Below, piece after piece: positions 31,979 to 44,743 of a stretch of DNA of 64,000 nt (position 1 is the first letter of the stretch; the number at the start of each line of letters is the position of its first letter). The DNA is from Chalara sp. BL73 (Eukaryota > Ascomycota > Leotiomycetes > Helotiales). The notes beneath the pieces are model-generated. The model was given only the letters and a program-made list of their open reading frames with translations. It was not told the origin of the DNA and did not search any database. The translations under genes were made by a program, and so were the position numbers. Location of the stretch: assembly GCA_918026815.1 (NCBI GenBank), contig CAKJVC010000256.1, forward strand, positions 62,001-126,000. The letters are read 5' to 3'.

Positions 31979-34788
31979 ATGGCGGGACGACCGCAGGTGG
32001 GCATTGAACGGCTACCCCAACGTCGCATGAGCAACGAACCACGAGAATCGATGAATTGCAAGTCGTGTCGCAAGCGAAAGGTTAGTTTGCCCTTTGAAGA
32101 AATTATTCCGCGTTGTGGCTAAATTTTCCCAGATCAAATGCAACCGATTGCGGCCAACTTGCGAGGCGTGTCAAGTCTTCCAATGCCCTTGTATATATGG
32201 TGAGATAGCTCTGTTCGACCGACGAGAGGAATTGCAGTGCTTGCTAACAATCGACTGCAGATGCTGTGCCAAAGAAGCGAGGGCCAAAAACTGATGTGCT
32301 AGAAGCGTTATTGAAAAGGGTCGATGGGTTAGAGAAGAAGTTGAGGGACGAGAAGAAAACAGGCGGCGGCTCGCCAGACCAGGAAGTCGCCGTGGTTGAT
32401 GTTGAAGCTACCAGCAGAGACTTCAAACCTCCAAAACGTCCACAACTCGAAACATCCAACAGCACCATCGCCAACGAGTCCGCAGTATACTCTCCCACTC
32501 CAATTAGGTAGGGAAGCTCTACAGGTGTAATGCAGAAGCTTGGTTAACCTTGGTGGCTAGTGAACCGTCCCCAAGCGTACAACAGGATGTCCTGCTCGAT
32601 ACCTACTTCACCAGATGTCACGGCAAGTCGTATTACATCTTAGATGAGACAACCACGCGTCAGCGTCTTCAACTCGGCCAGATCCCGACATATCTCGTCT
32701 TTGCGATATATGCAGTTAGTGCAAGGTAGGTACAAACAAGATCTAGTGGAGCGCATGTAAAAGCTGATGTGATTATTTCAGATATGCGGCACATCCCAAT
32801 GGATATCACGCAGCCGTTAGACTGAGTGAGGACTACTCACATCGGGCGAGGGCAGAGCTAGATATTGACGAACCATCGGTCGACTGTTTACAGGCACTCC
32901 TGCTCCTTTCAGTTGCTTTCACCGCAAGTGGAAAGGGAAAGAAGGCATATATGATGCTTTGTACGTGCTAAAAATCTGGGACGTGTTCCATCACTAATTT
33001 TACATAGCGAACGGGGTGGGCATGGCTATGGCTCTAGAGCTTCATCGAGACTTCGATCACAAAATCAGGCTGACGCCTGTAGAACGGGAAATGCGGCGGA
33101 GGCTGTTCTGGACATGCTATCTCATGGATCGTTTTGTTGCATGCGGATCAAAACGGCCATCTTTGGTGTCTGACAAGTCAATCATGTTACGTCTGCCATC
33201 ATGGTGCCCAACTCCCACCTCTTTGCCAGTGGAGGGAGAATTCTTCCAAAATGGCTCGAACCTTCAATATCATGCTGGAACTGGAAAGAAAAGCCAGGGT
33301 AGCAGTGGTATGCTCATTGATATTGTCAGGATTTTGGGCATCACGAACCGATACTTGGCGGCGGGAGGCGTGAAAGGGGACTCGCACTTCCCATGGCATT
33401 CGCTCTCTAACCTCTCCAAAATCCGCCAAGATCTCGACATATGGGCATCCGGTACTCAAGACGTCTTTTCCTCCGTGGACGCGCTTTTTGGTCAGCCCGA
33501 TTCCACCACTCTAGTCCTCAGCAAACTCATATATCATCTCATCCATTGCTTAATATATCGGCCGTTTCTCCCAATAGATCTTGCCGAACTTGCAGGAACT
33601 GGGCAACATCAATCATGGCAAATTGAAGCGACCAACCTCTGTTTCCTCCATGCAAACGCGATAGCGGAGCTGGTTGAATTGGGCAAGCAATCTCCAGCTA
33701 TCGAGTGGCCAGCATTTGTTGGCTATTGCATATGTACCGCCGGCACCGTTCATGTCCACGGCGCTCACTACAAAGGTGGACGTGAAGGAGAGGTCTTCTC
33801 CGCATCCGCCGACTTCCTGTCCCGAGAAATGCAGCAGCTCTCCGAGCTCCGTTACGCCTGGTCCTCAGTGCAACACCAGCGGGAAACCCTTCAGACGATT
33901 TATGGATGCCATTCCGAGCTTGTCAAAAGCTTGGCTACGAATCCAATGAGATATAGTCCTGTATTTCACCTCGAGGACTTCTTTGATAGATATAGCGATC
34001 TTGGTCAATTTTTCGATGGGGCTCATATCTCGTTCTCAGACATCTTGGTGGACACAGCGCATGACGCCTTTCAGGGACATGACATATATGCCGGAAGGAC
34101 AAGTCAAGCTGGACTTCCGCATCGCCCATCAGATCCCTTGCCCACTCTGGCAACGAAGTGGAAATCGGCATCCGGAATCCGGAAAAAAGATCACGTGAAG
34201 TCCACTCATCGGAATAGCACCAGCAATGGGAATGGTCACCGAGGGAGCAACGAGTCGCTGATCTCGCCAACAGTAAATGGGAATCCCATGAGTGATAGAC
34301 ATATGTCGGATGCAGGTATCGGTTTGCAGCATCAGTCCTTGATGGAGACACCTGCGAATTTCGCGAACAACATTCCAACACTCGCGCAGACTCCATTCTC
34401 ACCACCGTATACGTTCGCCTCGCTTCAAGGCGCGGAGGCCTTTGATCCAATGTTTGGGATGCCAAATCTTCAAAACGGGTCCATTCCTTCCTCTGTACAC
34501 GGCGGCGCCATGGAAGGCATGAGCGCATCCAACGCCATTAACGCAGGGAACGGAATAAATGGCACCAATTCTATGAGTGGCGGAAATGGCATAAACGGCG
34601 GTACCAATTATGGTTTTAACATGGAGCCCACGGCTATGACGCCAGGAGCGAGAAGTACTGGCGAGAGCACTGGAGGAGAGAGCGAGAAAGACCCGTTCTT
34701 AAGCCTGCTAGAGCAATTAGCTGAGAATGAGCACTCGAGAGGCGGGCCGAGCGAGCTTGACTTCTTTCTAAGTGGAACGAATGGATGA
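31979..34788 (+). CDS. Zn(2)-Cys(6) fungal transcription factor with fungal_trans domain
   Basis: Six exons: 31979-32080, 32133-32199, 32261-32507, 32561-32725, 32782-32960, 33008-34788, giving 846 residues. The binuclear cluster is split by intron 1 and restored as Cys27-x2-Cys30-x6-Cys37-x6-Cys44-x2-Cys47-x6-Cys54, with the basic run RKRKIK. A heptad-like linker, [19 protein letters not shown], probably dimerises. The fungal_trans domain runs from [19 protein letters not shown] through [11 protein letters not shown] and [17 protein letters not shown]. The C-terminal 250 residues are Asn/Gly/Ser/Met-rich and disordered, with an acidic end that could be an activation region. No target pathway is evident from its neighbours. 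The exon chain is fully phase-consistent. Confidence 0.9.
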
Positions 34789-37134
34789 AAACATATGATG
34801 AAGAAGGATGGTTATATATCGTAAGCAGCGGCATATGTTGAAGCTCGGATAAGAGGCACGCGTCGGATAAAATACAGGCCCTAGAGGTCATACATCAGGA
34901 CGAGCCACGAGGATGAAATGTGTTCCTGCATGCGGTCATGCTGGTATCGCATGCTATGCAAAGAAAAGGGGAGGAGGGTATGGACTAAAGGAAGAGGTGA
35001 GATAGCCGAGAAAAGCTTGGCAGAATTTAAGGAGGCGGGATACATCCGGAATAGCCATTTAGGCGCCATATTTCTGAGGATCCTCAAGCTTGTACATACT
35101 TCCAATTGTATATATACTTGACCCTTTCGTAGCCAGATCACCTGCTATGCATTCATGTAGTCTTCATGTAACACTAATCTCCAAATACGAATTTAGGTGG
35201 AGATTGTGTAAGTGTTCCACAAATATGAAGTGATGATGGAATAAGGTCCATGCATGAGATTCACCCGCCAGTATTCCCCTTTTCCGTGGGTTCCTAAGCT
35301 CTATGAGCTGGCGACAGCCCGGCTATAAAGCGCCGCAGCTAGTGCTGTTGTTGGTTGATTACTCTCTTTTTATTGTCAGTTCATCCTAAGCAAGATGGTT
35401 TTCTCTCCATAAACATCCCGAGCCTAACACCAAGGCCGTCATAGGATGAGCTCGATACGTGTATATATATGCAGAAATTGTAGAATGGAGGCATTACAGT
35501 CGAAATGGCCATACAATACTGTTTATCTTCCCAGCGGCCAAATGCTAGCATGAAACACCCTGCTTTGCAGGATTCAGATTTCGTGGGTTTAGAGCAGTCT
35601 TGGGTACGCGGATTAGAATGGTGGGAGGCAAGCGAATGGTTCAGCACATTGGCACCTGCTCTGCTATTGTGTTGATGCAGACGTGGATAGAAGGTTTTGC
35701 TCATACAAACTTTTTTTTAGATATATATGTTCCTTACTTTCACCTAACTTTATGCATATACATAAAAAGGGGACAAGGAGGTGAATGCGGTCCATAAGGT
35801 GCCTTATCCCGTTGGCCTCGCTGCACAAAGGGTCTCCAAGATTAAATTGTGATGTCACATAATGCTATTGTAAGCTGATATTCTTTTTGTTGTTGCTAGT
35901 TGACATGTTACCGTTGTTCTTTCCAAGGCCTACATGACTTTGCAGCTAAGGAAACCATATACTCCTGCTGATTTATTAAGATTAACACGGCATGTTAACT
36001 TAGCATGTTGGAGGAAATTTGACTGCTATGAACAATGCGTATGATCACTGCCTCCAATCATGATCTGCATCCATGGTCACCTTGGCCCCGTTGTAGTCGA
36101 AAGTCGGGCGTCAGAAGATATTTTATGCACGAGGATATTGCTGACAAGAAGATATCCATGAATGTTGAAGCACAGGCACATATTTTCTAGTTTTGGGCTT
36201 TCATCCTATACTTCCTTGTGTAACTCCAGATAATTATCACTTTTTGTAGCAGTGCACGCATACAGATCCTTCCACACTGCCTCGACTACCACCTGTGTAC
36301 TTTGGATAAAGTGTTACTTAGCGCATTGCTCCTATTCTTATTGCTATCATCAAGAGGTATATGTCAAGCTACATACTACCAAAGACTAAATACAGAAGAG
36401 AGCGGGCCAATGTGAAGAACGATGCCGCTGAAGATGATGTTGTGGAGGGTAAGTTTCTGTGTCGGAATGTTGCACCATGAAGATAAATCCTTGTAGAGAA
36501 ATGCAGCGAAAGCTTCTGTGGCAGCTGCTCATAATCTATCAGTATGGGCCATAAATTGTAGACTTGTATTTGGCCTAAAGATGATTATGACCAATCGCAG
36601 CTTCCCTATCAACAGGCAGATGAATGCTTCAACTGAGTCAGATTCTTTGGTTAGAAGGATCTACTGAGACCGCCAGCCGGGAGAGAAAGTGAGCAGTAAT
36701 AGCTAGATCATATAGTTTTCTCTGTATCCAAGATATTAAATGTATTGTATGTACACCGCTCCTGATATAGGTAGTCCTCAAATTCGGCTTCGTTCCCAAC
36801 TGTTGTGTAACACTCGGTTCCACTTTCCAGCGATCTATTGCACACAGCCTTACCATTTCTATCTAGCGTACTGCAAGGACAATGTTCTCCTTACCTCCTT
36901 ACTTCCAGCTCTCGCCATCATCCAAACTTGTGTTAACTGCCCGCCGTCACCTCCTCTACGGTGTACCAGCATAGCAGTCTTTTTCGCTGCCGCTAACTAT
37001 TTGGCCGCCATTAACGCCGTAGCGAAAATAGCCCAATGTTTATTGATTACGTGCTTTAATTTCATGGAAAGTAAATTCAGGCTCAACAAGGCTAGCATAA
37101 GGGAAGAAAAGAAACAAATACAAACGCCGAAAAC
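34789..37134. other. Intergenic, no gene recognised
   Basis: 2.35 kb between same-strand genes. Frames at 34881-35145, 35381-35860 and 36638-37156 are short, overlap on both strands and show no known domain. Nothing further is supported. Confidence 0.4.
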
Positions 37135-38481
37135 ATGGGGGATACTTGGCCGGTAGCGTGGCCACATGTGAACAAATGGGAAGACGAGCTACACATATTT
37201 GATCCGAATGGCGATGTTCTTATCCAGCTCGTACGTTGTCCCATGTCCCAAGGGAGATGTGCGCTACCTCTGATACTTTGCTCAAGCTTCTCTAGGAGAA
37301 GAAAACCCGAGTCGCCACAAGCATTGAAACCACCTCTGCACATGACAAAATCATAGATCCGAAGGAAGCTGTGGAAGAACCTCTAATTCCACAGGAATCC
37401 TCAGCCATCGAACCTACAGTTAACGAGGACCCTCCGCGATCCCAGTCACCGACCCGGGCTACAGAGAACGCTGCGCCTGATAGCGGATCGACTCGGTCAG
37501 AACTGAAAGATGACACAGCACTTGAAGACACGGGGAACATCTACCTGCGAGTGTCATCTAAGCATTTGATCCTTGCATCGGCTATGTTTAAGTTAATGCT
37601 AGGCTCAGGCACATTCTCTGAAGGCCAAGAACTTCTCTCTCAGGGGAACTTGGTTTTGAAGTTATCTGATGACCCAGATGCAATGATCATCTTGATGTAT
37701 ATTGTCCATGGGCAGATGCGGAATGCCCCACGTAACATCCCTCTCCAGATGCTAGCTAAGGTAGCACACTTGGTCAACTACTATCAGCTCCATGCGGCCG
37801 TCGATCTCTTTTCCGATACATGGACAGCGAACTTGAGGCAGGAGGCATTTCCAAAAAGCTATGATCTTGAACTAGTACTTCCTTGGCTGTTCATCTCATG
37901 GGTATTCCACAAGCGAGACGATTTCAAGGAAATGACCCGGATTTTGGTCCGTGGAAGCAATGAGATGCTGCTGGATGACGTGGAGCGCGAGGGTGTCCCC
38001 ATTCCAGCTTCTATCGTCTGTGAGTTACAACGATTTGAACTTTGTTTATAATCCTTACTAAATTCTGCTAGGTAGGATTCAAAAAGATCGTAATGAAGCG
38101 ATTGGATGTACTATCACAGTTGTGCACGACCATATTTCTAGATACCTTACCACGAATGTTATTTGCTCCAGCAGCCACAGGTTCGCCTGTGATGCAACTG
38201 CCCTTGGCTCATTACTCAAGAGTTCGATGGCTATTGGTATTTGGCCACGACCTGAAGCCCCATACAATGGGATGACATTTTGTAGTCTGGTATCCAAAGT
38301 CCAGAAAATGCAAGTTCTCGATGACTGCAGTCTGCTAAATCGGAACTACTACGATTCTGGCATGCAGCATGGAATCGGAGATGCTATTCGAGCATCGGTA
38401 GAATCTCTGGAAGATCAGTTTTGTGGTCTTAATTTAGATTCCTTCTTACCAGAGAGGCAGAGACAGAAAAAGGACCGGTAG
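37135..38481 (+). CDS. BTB/POZ domain protein
   Basis: Three exons, 37135-37230, 37365-38019 and 38072-38481, give 386 residues. The N-terminus holds the first BTB strands (ELHIFDPNGDVLIQL). The rest of the domain resumes near residue 89 (NIYLRVSSKHLILASAMFKLML), with later helices IILMYIVHGQM, LAKVAHLVNYYQ and LFSDTW. Between them is a polar, Pro/Ser/Glu-rich insert of about 55 residues, longer than in typical BTB folds but common in fungal BTB proteins. The C-terminal part (VVHDHISRYL and beyond) resembles the tail of the same fungal family. Likely a protein-protein interaction module; no catalytic or DNA-binding domain is seen. The 134-nt first intron is the least certain border (acceptor at 37364 chosen for phase). 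Confidence 0.75.
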
Positions 38482-41165
38482 ATAAAAAGCAGGTGTGGAA
38501 GTTTCTAAAGAACCTAAAGAAAAAATGCGAATGGGGTTACTACCTAGGCGTGTGTACAAATACACCTGTCTCCTGGAACTTATGTCTAATGTGGTATGAG
38601 CTAGATTTAATAAATTAGTAGTGATCCCACATGCTAAAGTGATGCGTCTGGAATACCCAAAATGCCCTATACTCTCCAAGTTTCTATAAGAGGTGCTCAA
38701 GATTGTTACAGCATATTTTTATTCGCAACTCCCTTTCTGTAAATGTCAACGAGAATTTTGAAAAGAAAATAAAAATAAGTGTATATCACCGTACGGGAAA
38801 ATTTGACTCCTTGAGATATCGCATCTTGAGATGTTATCATCGATTCTGCCATACGGCTTAACCAGGTTTCAAGGAAACATCCCACCACAGAATCAACCAG
38901 AAGTCGGCGCGAGATTTTGTTCTCCCAGGTTAGCTTAAACGGCCTGGACGCTGCTGTTTTCTCTCCAACGCCAGCCGCGAGCTCTTTAAAGGCCGAAAAA
39001 TCAGGATCAAAGCCCCCCCCCCTTTTTTTTTTAATCAGATACGATCCTGTAGGTTAAGCGCGCGTATATCTTTATCTGGGAGATTGGCGGGGCGAGGCGG
39101 GGTGCAACAGCAGCGGGAACAAAGAGCCTGGGAGGAATTGGCCCTGCGGATGGGGTGGGGAGGGGATAAGATGCCGGGTTAGGTTTATGGTTGATTCGGA
39201 TTGGGCGGGCTTGAGCTGAAGCTGCCTCTTGCCGGTCCGGGATGTGCTGTGCTGTGCCCAAATGTGAGCGAAAGGGGCAGCATTGTTGCCCTAAGGTGTC
39301 TTTGTCACATTGTATCTTATTTTGTTGCCTCCCTTATTTCGAAAGGATGTATGTATGGATGCGGCTAGAATTAAATATCTATATGTGGTTTGTATCTGGA
39401 GGCAGGCAGGGGGCTACAGCTTTCGATCGCTGGATGCCACGAGCTTTAAAAGATTAAAGCCCGAAAACGCGCTCCGCACCGCATGATGCGTTTCCTGCGA
39501 GGCCAAAGCCTGAACGGAAACGGCTATTTATATCCGCCAGCGGAACCTGAGAGCAAGCGGGCGTTTGCCCTTGCATGTTGGCTCGATAGCACGACCAGAA
39601 AGAATATCAATTCGGCGGATGCTGGGATGTGGCGGCACAAGGGGTAAAATTAGTAAAGCTCGAACTCCCCCCGTGTGCTCAGTTGCAAAGCGGCCTCAAG
39701 GATGTGCCGCATGTATGGGATCGGATTTGGATCAACTCACCACCTGCACAATGTGGACTAAGGCGTTGCAGATTCCAGGCTGTTTGCAAGACTGATAATC
39801 TCCTGCGGGACTGCTTATGAATTTAATGTTGTTGCTGGAATCAGGCCTTCTGTTTTTGAAATGGCCAATATAAATTATAAGTGATACTGATTTTAGAGGA
39901 GGCAGGGCTACTTGAAATTCGAATGAATAGATCGTGATATGACCTGCAGCAGAATGACAGCGAGGGAGAGTTTGGTTACAGGGATTAGAAATGCTGGTGA
40001 TGCTACGCCGACTAGTTTTTGATTTTAAACTTTTCCCACGTTGGACAAAGTGTATTTAAACACCAAATATCTTCACATCCAATGAACCGTCTTCAGATCC
40101 AAAACAGTGGTTTGTGGAAAAGGGGTCAAAGTTTGGATTCCCCCACCTTTCGGGGGATCAGCCACAGAATGCGGGGTACAAGCCACCATCTTTTTATTTT
40201 TCGTTTGGGACGGTGAAGTCTACAGAGAAGAGAGATCATTGATAAACCAGAGAACCAATCACGCTGAAATAGGGTAGATTGGGTTTTTATTCAATAGCGA
40301 TTACCCTAAGCCAAGTGAGAGGAAGAAAGGGAACCCCCCCAAAAATGCAGCTGAGGAATAATATTCGGTGGAACCTCGGATGGGAGGCGTAGGGGCAGCC
40401 CGCCACATGCGAGTCAGGTTCAAGGACATTCGAACAGAGGAAAGGGACAATTCTCACTTGATCAAGGCTTGGGAGGTTACGGAGTGGAAAAATCAGGTAA
40501 ATAAGATCGATACCGTTGGGTAATCAATTCCCCGGTTCACATAGAGAATCAAAGAGATTTTGGAAAAGAAAAGGAATTAACCCAGCTTCTTGGCAAATGG
40601 CTGGGATCGACGTCATTACTGTGGTAGGGTAGTAGCAAAAAGAAAGAAGAAAATAGTGTGGGGAAGAGAGAGTGAGCCAAGGGAATGGAAAAATGGAAGG
40701 GGAACAAACCTGACAATAGAACAAAATAGACTCCACTACCAACAAAATAGAAACCTTACAATTAGGTTAGTCCCGACTTGATAAACAACCTCATCTTCTC
40801 CTCGTTCTCTTTCCCCCCTTCTCCGCTTCCCCCAGCTTTGACAAAAAATACGGAAACTGTAAGCACCGGCTTACTCCAACTCAACAAACCAGACATTTCA
40901 CCTCCCTCGGTGTAACATTCTTCCCGTCCCCCCCAGCCAAAATCACTTCCTTCAATCGGTCCTTTGGTCGTCAACATCACCAAACAACAAGAATCTCCTC
41001 CGCGCAGGAACCCCGACACATCCTTTTCCTGGGTGGCCAGGCCACATCACATCCGCGGCGAAGTTCGTCCCTTCCAACCGCAATCGTCAATGGCATTGTG
41101 CTCTCGAAAACGTCGAACCTGAATATGCATTGTGTCGCAGCAATTATATAAAAAATTCACCTACA
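38482..41165. other. Intergenic, no gene recognised; upstream of the receptor-permease fusion
   Basis: 2.7 kb with small frames on both strands (38446-38888, 39031-39457, 39565-39820, 40524-41019) and no recognised domain. There is a C9T10 homopolymer junction near 39016-39033. The 400 bp before 41166 are pyrimidine-rich and probably contain the promoter. No specific element is assigned. Confidence 0.4.
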
Positions 41166-43898
41166 ATGGCCTTCCGAGGAGAGTTTCCCTCGCGCGGGAA
41201 GGCCGTCTTCATCGTGACCACCGTAACCTTCATCTTAGCCACCATCTTCGTCGCCTCCAGACTCATCAGTCGCTTCTTCATCCTGCGACACAAGACCGGC
41301 GATGACTGGCTCATGATCGTGGCATGGGTAAGTTTTCTAGATACCAGGGTGGCGCACCGCAAACAATTAACGCGGTGATAGGTAATTGCCTTTGGCCTGT
41401 CCTTTGCAATCGACTACGGCGCCTTCAGAGGGCTCGGCAGACATGATCACGATATCCCCCAGGAATGGCTACCTGCGCTGCGCCAGTCTGAATATGCCTT
41501 TACCATTCTCTACAACCCCGCCCTGATGGCCACGAAAACCTCGATCCTCGTCTTCTACCTTCGGATGTCGAAAAACACACAGAAGTTTCTGCGCAGAGCG
41601 TCATATGCTACGCTTGCCTTGGTCAATGTGGAAGGGGTCGTTCTCACATTTATCAATGCCTTTCAGTGCAACCCGGTGGCGGCGGCATACACCCCCAGCA
41701 TCCCCGGGAAATGCATGTCCATCGTTACCATATACCTCTGCTCTGCACCGGTTAATCTTGTGGCAAACCTTGCGATTCTGGTTCTGCCAATCCCGCTTCT
41801 CACAGGCATGCGTTTGCCGCAACGGCAGAAGACGGTTCTCGTATTTACCTTTTCCCTAGGGATATTCGTGACCATTGTGGATGTGGTCCGGATCTACTAT
41901 TTGCAGAAAGCCGCAGATACTCAAGCTGCAGATGCTCGGGCTAGCGTGCAGGCGTCTGTGCGGCTTGGAACAGGTCTTGACTTTGCCTGGAACGCAAGCA
42001 TATCTTTGATGTGGAGTGCTGTCGAGGTGAATGTGGGCATCATTTGCGCATGCATTCCCACCTTGAAGCCTCTGATTCGACGTATATTGCCCTCCATGAT
42101 CACGGACATAACACATAGCAGAAGCGACAAGTCTGCTTCTACGGAAGCCCGGATACGAACTAATATATCGCAACAAGACTCTTCACACAGCGCAATGATG
42201 CCAGCGCTGCCATCCGCGGCTCAAGTGCAGAGAGACCAGGATCAGCAGATAGACATGCTAGACTTTCTTACAACGCCAGAAACAAATGCCGCCGCATTGG
42301 AAGAGCGAATGGCTCGATCAGCGGCCGTGAATGGGAGACGAAATATGAACCGCATGGGAAATCTGCGAGCGTCAGGAACCCAAACCACGGAGTCCACATC
42401 TAATACGATATACTTTGGCCTGATCGAAATGAAACGGCCCAAGAGTATGCTCAAGATTCGTGGAATGGAGTCATTCAAGTACTGTACCGCAGTCACAATT
42501 TTGTTTTTCCTGTGGGGATTCTCATATGGATTGTTGAACACCCTGAACGGCCAGATCTCAAAAGTGGCGATGGAGACCCCGACCCAGAGGCTCGGCCTGT
42601 CTTCAGCATACTTCACCGGCTACTTAATTGGTCCGCTGACGGTGGGACAGTGGGTGCTTCGACATTACGGCTTCAAAGCGACTTTCATCTACGGCCTCTG
42701 CATATACGGCATCGGGACACTGATGTTCTGGCCCTCGGCGGTCCAGAAGTCATGGCCGGGATTCTTACTTTGCCAATTTGTCGTCGGCTATGGCTTGTCT
42801 ATATTGGAGACTGCAGCCAATCCATTCATTGCCCTCTGTGGCCCGGCTCAATACGCAGAGTACCGTCTGCTCCTATCCCAGGGGGTCCAAGCGACCGCCT
42901 CTGTTCTGAGTCAACTGCTTGCCCAGAAAGTTCTCTTCGATAACCTGTCGCAGGATGTCCTGCTGGATGTGCAATGGACCTACCTAGCTGTTGCCTTGGT
43001 GTGCGTTATCCTCGCTCTCTTCTTCTACTACATGCCACTCCCAGAAGCCACCGATACCGACCTTCAAAAGCTAGCTGAGAACCTCTCCATCTCCCCTTCC
43101 CAAACAATATTCTCCGACAAGCTACCCCTCATCTACACCACCGCTTTCCTCGCCATATTCTGCCAATTCCTCTATGTCGCCGCTCAGGAAAGCAACGCCG
43201 TCTGGTTCGAGCCTCTTTTCGAAACCCTCTCTCCTATCTCATCTTTTGCCATAACCCTGCAAAATTATACCCTTGTCGCACAAACCCTCTTTGCTGTCTC
43301 CCGCTTCATCTTCGCGGCCCTGTGCCTCATTATACGACCTCGTATCCTTTTGTTAACAGCTTTCCTCCTGGGCACCTTGTTCCTCATCCTTGCTCACACC
43401 CTTGACCTCTCTGCAAACGGCATGGCTGGCCCGATTCTTATGTGGTACTTCTTCGAGGGGCCAATCTTCCCGCTCGTTTTCGCTATCGGCATCCGTGGCA
43501 TGGGAAGATGGACAAAATGGACCGCCGCTATCTTGATTGCCAGCGTTTGTGGCGGCGCGGTTTTCCCGTTTGTGGTGTGGGCTGTGACAAATAATCACTC
43601 CGTACAATACTCTTACTGCGTAATCATTGCTATCATGGCTTTTGGAACATTGTTTCCCATTTACCTCAACGCGGTTCCCGCAGCGAGACACCAGGTTGAT
43701 CCAGCTATCGCGAGCTCGTTGGGGAATAGGCCAATAGAAGAGGACTTGGAGGCAACAGGCGGGAGGGTTAGAAGGATGAGTAAGAGGTTTGTTAGTATAT
43801 TTGGGTCACGCAGGGCGAGTAGCGTTAGCGCCGGAAGCGAGAGCCCACAATTCGAACATAGAGAGGATGATAGTGAGCTAGAGCGGGAAGTAAAATGA
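41166..43898 (+). CDS. Fusion of PTH11/rhodopsin-like seven-helix protein with fucose-permease-type MFS transporter
   Basis: Two exons, 41166-41327 and 41382-43898, give 892 residues. Residues 1 to about 290 form a rhodopsin-like fungal integral membrane domain (SAT4/PTH11-type): helix 1 FIVTTVTFILATIFVASRL, KTGDDWLMIVAW, EYAFTILYNPALMATKTSIL, FQCNPVAAAY, and GLDFAWNASISLMWSAVEVN. A polar linker of about 120 residues follows. From about residue 415 a full FHS/FucP-type MFS domain begins: FFLWGFSYGLLNTLNGQ, GYLIGPLTVGQWVLRHYGFK, ETAANPFIALCG, WFEPLF and MWYFFEGPIFPLVFAIGIRG. A basic, Ser-rich tail ends the protein. The join lies inside one uninterrupted exon, so it is not a splice artefact. 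Receptor-transporter coupling (a transceptor) is inferred. Confidence 0.88.
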
Positions 43899-44305
43899 TA
43901 CATCATGTATATGCAAGCCAGACGTCTGTTTTAGCGACAATGCATTGGGAGGTGTTTTTGGCTGGGCGGATATTCTGCCTTATGATAGCTGGAGTTTGGC
44001 CCCTGAACCGGAATTGGGTGGATGCCGTGCTGTTTAGCAGGCTTGGGGAAAAGGTGTTGGTTACGGTTGGAGGCGGCTGGTATCAGGGCGTGCTATAGGG
44101 TTTTTAAAGTTCCCAAGAACTGCATATATTATTATCTCATGACCACGGGCATGATCATCGACTTGCGAAAGTTTTCGTCTGACCTCAATATATTTATTTC
44201 TTCCAAAACACCTTCCTTCGGGGATATAAATGTGGCCCGCTAGCCAGGACTGTCTCCCCCTTTCCGAAATTCTACATGTTCTCTACAGAGCAAGGAAATA
44301 CATGG

Positions 44306-44743
44306 TCATCTGACGTCTGAAACCTGAAACCTGAAACCTAGCCCGAGATGAAACTCAAGCAGGATGATATCTGTTAGCACGTATCCTCCCCCGGACAAAA
44401 ACGATACGGGTGGAGTGGAGAGTAAGTGTGCCTTCTGTACATTTGCTTCGTTGACCGCATCATGTTTCGCTCTCCTTCGAGCCATCTCCTCCCGGGAGCG
44501 CTTGGATTCCGATATAATGGTAACAGGATCGTGGAATATTGTCCCGTCAAAGGCACCCTCAGCAATGCCGAACTCACCGTAATCTGCCCTCCCCAATTGC
44601 CACCCATATCCCGAAGGGGAACCCCTAGAAGAAGCGTCCGAACAACTACTGCTGCCGACCCCATTGTGACGACGCGTCATCCTGATAGCCTTCTTGCCCT
44701 TTCTAAGAGCTCTGCCAGATGGAAAATCAAGCAACGAGTCCAT
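44306..44743 (-). CDS. Small hypothetical basic, Ser/Arg-rich protein
   Basis: An uninterrupted frame of 145 residues from ATG 44743. The first about 110 residues look protein-like (SLLDFPSGRALRKGKKAIRM, GSSSCSDASSRGSPSGYG, EEMARRRAKHD). The end is hydrophobic and less convincing, so an intron or an earlier end is possible. No domain is recognised. It lies tail-to-tail with the fusion gene. Overlapping frames exist on the other strand; confidence is low. Confidence 0.35.
   Translation of the reverse strand: MDSLLDFPSGRALRKGKKAIRMTRRHNGVGSSSCSDASSRGSPSGYGWQLGRADYGEFGIAEGAFDGTIFHDPVTIISESKRSREEMARRRAKHDAVNEANVQKAHLLSTPPVSFLSGGGYVLTDIILLEFHLGLGFRFQVSDVR

Noticed and set aside
33935..34528. 197-codon frame opposite the Zn2Cys6 regulator
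   Set aside because: Antisense shadow of the low-complexity C-terminal exon.
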